Origin: Dichotomicrobium sp964540795
GTDB taxonomy: Bacteria; Pseudomonadota; Alphaproteobacteria; Rhizobiales; Rhodomicrobiaceae
Reading direction: 5' to 3'
DNA: 49,223 nt
Assembly: GCA_964540795.1 (NCBI GenBank)
Contig: CAZINX010000016.1
Coordinates: 1-49,223 of the forward strand
How positions within the stretch are numbered: the stretch's first letter is position 1; each line of letters begins with the position of its first letter. Below, one piece after another: positions 8,559 to 14,978 of the stretch. Below the pieces are notes generated by a model. That model was not told where the DNA came from, searched no databases, and worked only from the letters and a program-made list of their open reading frames with translations. Position numbers and translations under genes: made by a program.

Positions 8559-9221
8559 CTAACCCCGCGCCTTGGCGCGGGAAAACGCCATCTCCTGATG
8601 GCGCAAATCCTCGGGCGTGCCGACCCAGCAATAGGCGAGCAGACAAGGCTCGCGGTCGGCGGTGGTGATGCGGTGCATGTGGCCGGGCGGATTGAAGATC
8701 AGCGAGCCGGGCGCGTAGACGCCGGCGTCGTTCTGCGACACAGCGCCGCTCAGGCAGACGTAAGACTCGGTGATGCCTGTGTGCCGGTGGGTCGGGTAGA
8801 CAGTGCGCGGCGCGAACAGCACCAGCCCGACGATCAGATCGTCACAGACCACCGGCCCGTTCGGCCCCATGATCTCCGCATAAGCGTATTTGTCCGCGAG
8901 GCTGCGCGGCATCCGGTCATAGCCGTAGCGCCAAGTGAGAAGCGCCGCGATCGCCTCGACAGACCGGACGATGGGCTGCGCCGGCGTCTGATAGCCACGG
9001 CTGAGCGCGCGCGCCAGAAAGCGGCAGACCGGCAGGTTCTCCGGCCCGGTGAGATGAAACGGTGGATTGCCGTTCAGCGCGCGCCCGATCCGCTCGCGCA
9101 CATGGCGCTGATGGGTGCGGATGCGCGGGCTGCCGCCGGCCGAACTCATCCGGTAATGCTCATAGACATCGCGCAGCAGGAAGGCCCAGTCGGGCCGCGC
9201 GTTCAGCCGCTCCCCGGTCAC
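8559..9221 (-). CDS. dddL: DddL-type cupin, probable DMSP lyase
   Basis: A 220-residue protein whose C-terminal half is a cupin barrel. It contains YAYAEIMGPNGPV, LVLFAPRTVYPTHRHTG, ITESYVCLSGA and GSLIFNPPGHMHRITT. The metal-binding set His145, His147, Glu152 and His183 is present, and Tyr154 matches the catalytic Tyr of the cupin DMSP lyases. The length and the SAGGS...R..H...VR N-terminal helix region fit DddL, which cleaves dimethylsulfoniopropionate to dimethyl sulfide and acrylate. Identification rests on remembered family features, not a search, so another cupin remains possible. Its ATG overlaps the ccrM stop (ATGA). No acrylate-catabolism genes adjoin it. Confidence 0.7.
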   Translation of the reverse strand: MTGERLNARPDWAFLLRDVYEHYRMSSAGGSPRIRTHQRHVRERIGRALNGNPPFHLTGPENLPVCRFLARALSRGYQTPAQPIVRSVEAIAALLTWRYGYDRMPRSLADKYAYAEIMGPNGPVVCDDLIVGLVLFAPRTVYPTHRHTGITESYVCLSGAVSQNDAGVYAPGSLIFNPPGHMHRITTADREPCLLAYCWVGTPEDLRHQEMAFSRAKARG

Positions 9222-10366
9222 GGCGCGCGCTCCGCGCCGTTTTCCAGCCGCGCCCGCAGCTGCTCGCGCAGCACGTCGATCGGGCGCAGCGCGCCGCCGT
9301 CGCGGAAATGCCAGAACGTCCAGCCGTTGCAGGCCGAGCGGCCCTGGACATGCGCGCCCATCTTGTGGATCGAACCTTGCGCGCCGGCGCAGGCCAGCGT
9401 GCCGTCTGCGCGAACCTGTGCCTTGACCGTCGCGCGCGGGTCATAGAGCGCCGTGCCGGGGGCAACCAGCCCGCTTTCGAGCAGCGCGCCGAAGGGGATG
9501 CGCTTTACTGCGCGCTTCGGCTTGAGCGTGTCCAGGTCCTGCGGCGACAGCGGCTCGACCAATGCGATCCGCTCGCGCGCTGCCTTCACGTAGTCCGAAT
9601 CTCGCTCGATGCCGATGAAATGCCGGCCGAGCCGCCGCGCCGCCGCGCCGGTCGTGCCCGTGCCCGCGAACGGGTCGAGCACCACGTCACCCGGCCGGGA
9701 GGTCGCCAGCAGCACGCGATAGAGCAAGCCTTCCGGCTTCTGCGTCGGGTGCGCCTTGCGCCCGGTGTCGTCCTTCAGCCGCTCCGGCCCGGAGCAGATC
9801 GGCAGCAGCCAGTCCGAGCGCATCTGCAGGTCGTCGTTGAACGCCTTCAGCGAATCGTAATTGAAGGTGTAGCGGCTGCGCGGGCCATGCGCGGCCCAGA
9901 TCAGCGTCTCGTGCGCGTTGGTGAAGCGCCGCCCGCGGAAGTTCGGCATCGGGTTGGTCTTGCGCCAGATCACGTCGTTCAGCAGCCAGAAGCCTTCGTC
10001 CTGCAGCGCCGCGCCGACGCGGAAGATGTTGTGATACGAGCCGATCACCCAGATCGCGCCGTCCGGCTTTAGCACGCGGCGCACATGCCGCAGCCAGTCT
10101 CGCGTGAAGCGGTCATAGGCGGCAAGATCGTCGAAACGGTCCCAGTCCTGATGGACGCCATCGACGCGCGTGTTGTTCGGGCGGAGCAGTTCGCCGTCGA
10201 GCTGGAGGTTGTAGGGCGGGTCGGCGAAGATCAGATCGACGCTGGCCTCGGGCAGGCGCGCCAGCGCGCGCAAGGCATCGTCATGGATGATCTGATCGAG
10301 GACGCTTTCGAGGCTGTCCCGGCCTTGCGCCGGGCCGGGCGAGGGAGACGAACCACACACACGCAT
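9218..10366 (-). CDS. ccrM: Cell-cycle adenine methyltransferase CcrM (GANTC)
   Basis: Beta-class N6-adenine DNA methyltransferase (382 aa) that methylates GANTC after replication in alphaproteobacteria. Motif IV DPPY is at 49-52 in FADPPYNLQLDGELLRPNNT, and motif I is DPFAGTGTTG at 231-240. HPTQKPEGLLYRVL precedes it. A C-terminal RAMA-type domain (about 289-375) carries IPFGALLESGLVAPGTALY and CNGWTFWHF, as in CcrM. The start at 10366 (MRVCGSSPSP) is the last Met before the conserved region; an earlier in-frame start exists. A CtrA box lies 121 bp upstream and the stop overlaps dddL. In Caulobacter ccrM is CtrA-activated. Confidence 0.96.
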   Translation of the reverse strand: MRVCGSSPSPGPAQGRDSLESVLDQIIHDDALRALARLPEASVDLIFADPPYNLQLDGELLRPNNTRVDGVHQDWDRFDDLAAYDRFTRDWLRHVRRVLKPDGAIWVIGSYHNIFRVGAALQDEGFWLLNDVIWRKTNPMPNFRGRRFTNAHETLIWAAHGPRSRYTFNYDSLKAFNDDLQMRSDWLLPICSGPERLKDDTGRKAHPTQKPEGLLYRVLLATSRPGDVVLDPFAGTGTTGAAARRLGRHFIGIERDSDYVKAARERIALVEPLSPQDLDTLKPKRAVKRIPFGALLESGLVAPGTALYDPRATVKAQVRADGTLACAGAQGSIHKMGAHVQGRSACNGWTFWHFRDGGALRPIDVLREQLRARLENGAERAP

Positions 10367-10486
10367 GAACGCACTCGACTTGAACCGGGAACTGACGCTC
10401 TGGGCGAGCCCAGCAGGCCGCCCACCGGAGCGCAATCGCCGCGCTCCGCTGCCCTCATTCTAAGCACAAGTTGGCGCGTATGTGGG

Positions 10487-10501
10487 TTAACGATGAGTTA
10501 A
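10487..10501 (-). promoter_or_regulatory. Full CtrA binding site upstream of ccrM
   Basis: On the minus strand TTAACTCATCGTTAACC reads TTAA-N7-TTAAC, a perfect match to the CtrA consensus. It lies between the stop of the membrane protein gene (10512) and the ccrM start (10366), 121-135 nt upstream of the ATG. TAGAAT (RC of 10457-10462) lies downstream of it as a possible -10 box. The position is right for cell-cycle control of ccrM and its coupled downstream gene. Confidence 0.75.
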
Positions 10502-10511
10502 AAAGCGTGCC

Positions 10512-10964
10512 TTACTCCGCCGCCGCCTTGGCCGGCTCGACATACCCCGGGAACTGGCGCTGATACGCCCTTATCATCTGGTTGCGGAACGCCAGCGTCA
10601 GCACCACCAGCGCCCAGGCCAGCCCGTGGCTGATCAGGATCAGCGGCATCCGGTCGCCGTAATCAACGCTTTGCATCAGCGCGGCGGTCTCAGGAACGCG
10701 CGCGATCGCCTCGGGGAAGTTGGCCAGCAGGTCCTGCCGCAGGCTGTCCAGAAGCGCGTAAGTGTCCATCATGGCCTTGCCGTTGATCGCGGCGAAGAAG
10801 GTGTAGGCGATCAGCGCGATGAAGCGCTCGATGGCCAGCAGCGGCCGGTGCATGAAAAACAGCAGCCAGAAAATACCCAGATGCACGCCGATATACATCT
10901 GCCACAGGCCGTCGACTTTGTTGCTGATCATCACCAGCGTCTGGAAATGCTCGGAAAAATCCAT
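10512..10964 (-). CDS. Three-helix membrane protein, unknown function
   Basis: A 150-residue protein that I do not recognise. Hydrophobic helices lie at about 22-38 (MYIGVHLGIFWLLFFM), 47-62 (FIALIAYTFFAAI) and 106-124 (LILISHGLAWALVVLTLAF). A mainly soluble, helical loop (64-105) separates the last two. No signal peptide. The ATG is preceded two bases upstream by an uninterrupted run of nine G residues that must act as the ribosome site. It is the gene upstream of ccrM on the same strand, but the CtrA box in the gap suggests ccrM has its own promoter. Confidence 0.75.
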   Translation of the reverse strand: MDFSEHFQTLVMISNKVDGLWQMYIGVHLGIFWLLFFMHRPLLAIERFIALIAYTFFAAINGKAMMDTYALLDSLRQDLLANFPEAIARVPETAALMQSVDYGDRMPLILISHGLAWALVVLTLAFRNQMIRAYQRQFPGYVEPAKAAAE

Positions 10965-10966
10965 CT

Positions 10967-10975
10967 CCCCCCCCC
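10967..10975. repeat. G9 homopolymer tract at a ribosome binding site
   Basis: Nine consecutive C on the plus strand, G9 on the coding strand, end 2 nt before the ATG of the membrane protein at 10512-10964. No other run this long was noticed in the window. It doubles as the Shine-Dalgarno element. Confidence 0.9.
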
Positions 10976-11062
10976 GATCACTAGTTAAAGCGCCTGAATA
11001 TTGTTTCCAAACGCGCTGAACGGAACAAGTATTGAGCTAATCAAGCTTGCCCCGCCCGCGTC

Positions 11063-11146
11063 GTTGCCGGGCTCGACCCGGCAACCCAGGCAACAGATCT
11101 CGGCAACTCGCGGCAATGGATGCCCGTGTCAAGCACGGGCATGACG
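11063..11146. repeat. Two-hairpin dispersed repeat, copy 1
   Basis: Hairpin A is TTGCCGGGCTCGACCCGGCAA (arms at 11064-11071 and 11077-11084). After a 36-bp spacer, hairpin B has arms TGCCCGTG and CACGGGCA around TCAAG (11120-11140). The last 36 bp (11111-11146) are identical to 18730-18765. It lies 24 bp past the stop of the hydroxyacid dehydrogenase gene, so on that strand it could act as a transcript-end structure. Confidence 0.85.
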
Positions 11147-11170
11147 TCTTTCTACTGATCAGACCATGCT

Positions 11171-12160
11171 TCACAACATCGCCGGATAAACCCGGTCGGG
11201 CGGCGCGTGCCCGTCCATGAACGTCTTGATGTTGATGATGACCTTCTCGCCCATGTCGATCCGGCCCTCGATGGTGGCCGACCCCATATGCGGCAGGGCG
11301 ACGACGCGGCGGTTGTTCAACAGGCGCGGATTGATCGCCGGTTCGTGCTCGAACACATCCAGCCCTGCCCCAGCGATCTCGCCGTTGTCGATCAGCCGGG
11401 CGAGCGCGTTTTCGTCGATGACCTCGCCGCGCGACGTGTTGACGATGTAAGCGTCCGGTTTGATCAACTTCAGCCGCCGCGCCGACAGCAGGTGATAGGT
11501 CGCGGGTGTATGCGGACAGTTGACCGAGATGATGTCCATATGGGCGAGCATCTGGTCGAGGCTTTCCCAATAGGTCGCCTCAAGTTCCTGCCCGATCGGC
11601 TCGGGCGCCGGGCGGCGGTTGTGATAGTGGATGGACAGGCCGAACGCCTTGGCGCGGCGCGCCACCGCCGTGCCGATCCGGCCCATGCCGATGATGCCAA
11701 GCCGCTTGCCGTAGATGCGGTGGCCCAGCATCCAGGTCGGCGACCAGCCGGGCCAATCCTGCTCGTTCTTGAGCAACTGCGCGCCTTCGAGCAGCCGCCG
11801 CGGAACCGCCAGGATCAGCGCCATGGTCATGTCGGCGGTGTCCTCGGTCAGCACGCCGGGGGTGTTGGTAATGGTGATGCCGCGGTTGCGAGCCGTCTCG
11901 ATGTCGATATTGTCCACGCCAGTTCCGAAATTCGCGATAAGCCTCAGATTCGGCCCGGAACGGCTGAGCACTTCACGGTCAATCTTGTCAGTGACTGTGG
12001 GCACCAGCACATCCGCCGTCTGGACCGCGTCGATCAGTTCGGTCTTTGTCATCGGGCGGTCGTCCGCGTTCAGGCGCGCATCGAACAACTCGCGCATTCG
12101 GACTTCGACCATCTGGGGCAGCTTGCGCGTGACGATGACCAGCGGTTTGGAGGCATTCAT
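11171..12160 (-). CDS. D-2-hydroxyacid dehydrogenase (glyoxylate/hydroxypyruvate reductase type)
   Basis: NAD(P)-dependent reductase (329 aa) of the D-isomer-specific 2-hydroxyacid dehydrogenase family. The Rossmann glycine motif GMGRIG lies near residue 158. The catalytic triad is visible: Arg in NTSRGEVID, Glu in DVFEHEP and His in LPHMGSAT. NFGTGVDNID precedes the nucleotide-binding domain. The NRRPAP segment after the Rossmann motif suggests a basic pocket for NADPH. The sequence fits glyoxylate/hydroxypyruvate reductases, which would link to the serine-glyoxylate aminotransferase at 24364, but exact substrate cannot be fixed. GAGAG precedes the ATG. Divergent from the SH3 protein. Confidence 0.9.
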   Translation of the reverse strand: MNASKPLVIVTRKLPQMVEVRMRELFDARLNADDRPMTKTELIDAVQTADVLVPTVTDKIDREVLSRSGPNLRLIANFGTGVDNIDIETARNRGITITNTPGVLTEDTADMTMALILAVPRRLLEGAQLLKNEQDWPGWSPTWMLGHRIYGKRLGIIGMGRIGTAVARRAKAFGLSIHYHNRRPAPEPIGQELEATYWESLDQMLAHMDIISVNCPHTPATYHLLSARRLKLIKPDAYIVNTSRGEVIDENALARLIDNGEIAGAGLDVFEHEPAINPRLLNNRRVVALPHMGSATIEGRIDMGEKVIINIKTFMDGHAPPDRVYPAML

Positions 12161-12382
12161 GTGGAACTCTCAGGCTCTGCGGCGTTGGGCGTTTCCATGT
12201 TTGGCGCGGAACCGCGCGAGTCGCTCCCGCGACAGGAGCATGACGATTTGTTTATCGCAAGCATTATGTCCCGCAAAGGCGCGGCGACGCCGGAGCGCGG
12301 CCGGGCGGGCGGTCTTGCCGCGGGCTGCCGGGACCGGCTAAGGCATGGCGCGAGAGGGACCATCTTGAGGGATGCTGGAACA

Positions 12383-12928
12383 GTGAGGCGACGGAACCTT
12401 GGCGCTGCGCGGCTGGTTATCCTTTGCGCCGTGGCGCTCGCTCTTCTGGCGGTCCCGCCGGCCGGGGCGCAGATCGCGCGCGAAACAGGCGAGAGCGGCC
12501 TGCCGCTGCCGCGTTTCGTCAGCCTCAAGGCGGACCGGGTGAATGTGCGGCGCGGGCCGGGCTACGACCACGAGATCGCCTGGGTGTTCCTGCGCGCCGG
12601 GCTGCCTGTGGAGATCATCGCGGAGTTCGACGCCTGGCGGCAAATCCGCGACAGCGAGGGCGCGGAAGGCTGGGTGCTCGGCTCGCTCCTGAGCGGGCGG
12701 CGCACCGCGCTGGTCGCGCCCTGGATCGAGGCGAAGGAAAGCCGCACCTTTCCGCTGTACGCGGAGGACGAGGAGTCGAGCCGGGTGATCTCGCGCATCG
12801 GGCCGCGCGTCCTGGTGAACGTCATGTCCTGCGAAGGAAGCTGGTGCGAGGTCATCACCCGGGATATTCGCGGCTGGATCAAGCAGGACAGCCTGTGGGG
12901 CGTTTATCCGCGCGAGACGATCGATTAG
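12383..12928 (+). CDS. Exported SH3-domain protein (SH3_4/DUF1058)
   Basis: A 181-residue protein with an N-terminal signal peptide (LVILCAVALALLAVPPAGAQ) and two bacterial SH3 repeats. Repeat 1 has LKADRVNVRRGPGYDHEIAW and WRQIRDSEGAEGWVLGSLL; repeat 2 has FPLYAEDEESSRVISRI and GWIKQDSLWGVYP. Such domains bind cell-wall or protein ligands in the periplasm. The GTG at 12383 is chosen because it places the basic n-region directly before the hydrophobic core and has GAGGG upstream. In-frame TTG (12365) and ATG (12266) starts are possible. It is divergent from the hydroxyacid dehydrogenase and 20 bp ahead of the SDR gene. Confidence 0.85.
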   Translation: MRRRNLGAARLVILCAVALALLAVPPAGAQIARETGESGLPLPRFVSLKADRVNVRRGPGYDHEIAWVFLRAGLPVEIIAEFDAWRQIRDSEGAEGWVLGSLLSGRRTALVAPWIEAKESRTFPLYAEDEESSRVISRIGPRVLVNVMSCEGSWCEVITRDIRGWIKQDSLWGVYPRETID

Positions 12929-12948
12929 CGCGGGGAAAGGCAAAGCCA

Positions 12949-13695
12949 ATGGACAAGGTCATGCTCATCACGGGCGCCAGCAAGGGCATCGGGGCCGCCA
13001 CCGCGCGCATCGCCGGCCAGCGCGGCTGGACCGTGTGCGTGAACTATCGCTCGGATGAAGCCGCCGCGCGCCGGCTCGTCGAGGAAATTGACGCGAACGC
13101 CGGGCGCGCCTTCATCGCGCAGGGCGATGTCTCGCGTGAGGCGGACGTGCTGCGCGTCTTCGAGACAATCGACCGCGAATACGGCCGGCTGGACGGGCTT
13201 GTGAACAATGCCGGCATCCTTGAGCAGCAGACACGACTCGACCAGATGTCCGCCGACCGGCTCGCCCGCGTGTTCGCGACCAACATCACCGGCGCATTCC
13301 TCTGCGCGCGCGAAGCGGTTCGGCGCATGTCGACGGCTCATGGCGGGCAGGGCGGCGCGATCGTGAATGTGTCCTCGGCGGCGTCGCGGCTTGGCTCACC
13401 CTGGGAATATATCGATTGTGCGGCGTCAAAAGGCGCGCTCGACACGCTGACGCTTGGGCTGTCGAAGGAAGTCGCCACGGAAGGCGTGCGGGTCAATGCG
13501 GTGCGGCCCGGCCTGATCTACACTGACATTCACGCGCGCGGCGGCGAGCCGGGGCGCGTCGATCGCCTGGGCGCGACCGTGCCGATGGGCCGCGGCGGCA
13601 CGGCCGAAGAGGTCGCGCTTTCGATCATGTGGCTGATGTCGGAGGAAGCGAGCTACTGCACCGGCACGCTTCTGGACGTGGCAGGCGGTCGATAG
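12949..13695 (+). CDS. Short-chain dehydrogenase with Cys at the catalytic Tyr position
   Basis: A classical-SDR-like oxidoreductase (248 aa). The cofactor motif is TGASKGIG (8-15) and the structural motif NNAG lies at 86-89, with Asn112 and Ser142/143 present. The active site normally reads YxxxK, but here it is CAASK, with Cys157 (codon TGT) where Tyr is expected and Lys161 kept. A nearby Tyr154 makes a YX6K spacing like that of FabI. GGGGAAAGG precedes the ATG. It probably shares a transcript with the SH3 gene (20-bp gap) and converges on irr with a 10-bp gap. Substrate unknown; activity is in doubt. Confidence 0.9.
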   Translation: MDKVMLITGASKGIGAATARIAGQRGWTVCVNYRSDEAAARRLVEEIDANAGRAFIAQGDVSREADVLRVFETIDREYGRLDGLVNNAGILEQQTRLDQMSADRLARVFATNITGAFLCAREAVRRMSTAHGGQGGAIVNVSSAASRLGSPWEYIDCAASKGALDTLTLGLSKEVATEGVRVNAVRPGLIYTDIHARGGEPGRVDRLGATVPMGRGGTAEEVALSIMWLMSEEASYCTGTLLDVAGGR

Positions 13696-13705
13696 AGACC
13701 GCCTC

Positions 13706-14128
13706 CTAGTCGTCCTTGCTGTCGACCAGCCGGATCAGCACATCCACGCGGGAGACGCGTTTGCCTGCCGGCACCTCCGGCAGCTGTCCGATGCAGAGCT
13801 CTTCATCAATGTCGATGAGCTCGCCATCGTTCTCGATATAGAAATGGTAGTGGTCCGCGGTGTTAGTGTCGAAATACGTTTTCGACCCCTCGATCGCCAC
13901 CTCGCGCAGCAGCCCGGCCGCGGTGAACTGGTGCAACGTGTTGTAAACGGTTGCCAATGACACTTTCACGCCCGCACGTTCGGCCTCGGCGTGAAGGTCT
14001 TCAGCCGTCACATGCCGATCGCCTGATCCGAACAACAGGCCGCCGAGCGCGATGCGCTGGCGGGTCGGCCTCAGTCCGGCGGCAGTCAGCTTGTGGTGGA
14101 TGTCGCAGATTTTTGCCGGGGCGTTCAT
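13706..14128 (-). CDS. irr: Iron response regulator Irr (Fur family)
   Basis: Fur-family transcription factor (140 aa) that in Rhizobiales and Rhodobacterales senses haem status and controls iron genes. A winged-helix N-terminal half (LRPTRQRIALGGLLF, VSLATVYNTLHQFTAAGLL) is followed by the dimerisation and metal region (GSKTYFDTNTADHYHFYIEN). The histidine cluster that is HHH in some Irr proteins is His93-Tyr94-His95 here. A single Cys8 in ICDIHH lies at the N terminus without the CP haem motif. Irr rather than Fur is supported by the divergent position next to fabA-fabB-fabI, a conserved Hyphomicrobiales arrangement. Confidence 0.88.
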   Translation of the reverse strand: MNAPAKICDIHHKLTAAGLRPTRQRIALGGLLFGSGDRHVTAEDLHAEAERAGVKVSLATVYNTLHQFTAAGLLREVAIEGSKTYFDTNTADHYHFYIENDGELIDIDEELCIGQLPEVPAGKRVSRVDVLIRLVDSKDD

Positions 14129-14207
14129 CTGTCCTCTGCAAACGGCGTTTCACTCTTGTCAAACCGCGCAATTCGTTAGCATAGAGTATAGCTACAAGCC
14201 CGTCTCG

Positions 14208-14258
14208 CCGCAAGCATGGCCTGATGCCTGCGGCGCAGGGCGTATGCGGGTTTTTTTT
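14208..14258 (+). terminator. GC-rich stem followed by T8 in the fabA leader
   Basis: CCTGC at 14227-14231 and GCAGG at 14235-14239 form a short hairpin, flanked by GCAT (14214-14217) and ATGC (14244-14247), and eight T residues follow at 14251-14258. On the plus strand this resembles an intrinsic terminator. It lies 83 bp before the fabA start, with only the 5' ends of irr and fabA around it, so it would act as an attenuator or end a short RNA. The stem is imperfect. Confidence 0.35.
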
Positions 14259-14341
14259 CGCTGTTCGGGTGTGATAAAACCGGGGGAGACGCCATTTGAA
14301 CGTCTGAACTCACAGGGTTACCGGACGAAAGAGGATCACGG

Positions 14342-14893
14342 TTGCTGAAAAACAAACAAGATCAGCCAGATACTGCCGCCCGCCGAGACAGCTACAGCTT
14401 CGAGGACCTGCTGGCCTGCGCACGGGGAGATCTGTTCGGCCCCGGCAATCCGCAGCTGCCGTTGCCGCCCATGCTGATGTTCGACCGCATAACCCGCATC
14501 TCGGACACCGGCGGCGAGCACGGCAAGGGTGAGATCGTCGCCGAACTCGACGTCAAACCGGGCCTGTGGTTCTTCGACTGCCATTTCAAGGGCGATCCGG
14601 TCATGCCGGGCTGTCTCGGCCTTGACGCCATGTGGCAGCTGCTCGGCTTCTTCCTCGGCTGGATCGGCGGCCAGGGAAAGGGCCGCGCGCTCAGCGTCGG
14701 CGAGGTCAAGTTTTCCGGCATGGTCGTCCCCTCGGTCCAGAAGGTGGAGTACATCGTCAACCTCAAACGCACGATGATGCGCAAGCTCACGCTCGGCATC
14801 GCCGACGGCGTGCTGAAGGCCGATGGCGAGCCGATCTACAGCGCGCGCGACCTGCGCGTCGGCCTGTTCGCGCCCGAGCCGGCCAAGGGCTAA
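14342..14893 (+). CDS. fabA: 3-hydroxydecanoyl-ACP dehydratase/isomerase
   Basis: Dehydrates beta-hydroxyacyl-ACP and isomerises trans-2- to cis-3-decenoyl-ACP, the branch point of anaerobic unsaturated fatty acid synthesis. A 183-residue protein with the conserved SYSFEDLLACARGDLFG start. Catalytic His81 lies in FFDCHFKGDPVMPGCLGLDA and catalytic Asp95 in the same stretch, with the usual 14-residue spacing. The start is TTG at 14342, with AGAGGA 7 nt upstream; no ATG or GTG gives the family N terminus. It is the first gene of fabA-fabB-fabI, divergent from irr. A possible attenuator lies in the leader. Confidence 0.96.
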   Translation: MLKNKQDQPDTAARRDSYSFEDLLACARGDLFGPGNPQLPLPPMLMFDRITRISDTGGEHGKGEIVAELDVKPGLWFFDCHFKGDPVMPGCLGLDAMWQLLGFFLGWIGGQGKGRALSVGEVKFSGMVVPSVQKVEYIVNLKRTMMRKLTLGIADGVLKADGEPIYSARDLRVGLFAPEPAKG

Positions 14894-14978
14894 TTCCGCT
14901 GGCTCTCCGAGAGCGGCGAACGCCTGCATCACTGCAACGAGAATCGGTCGACACGACACATAAGGGATTCCGCCAATC

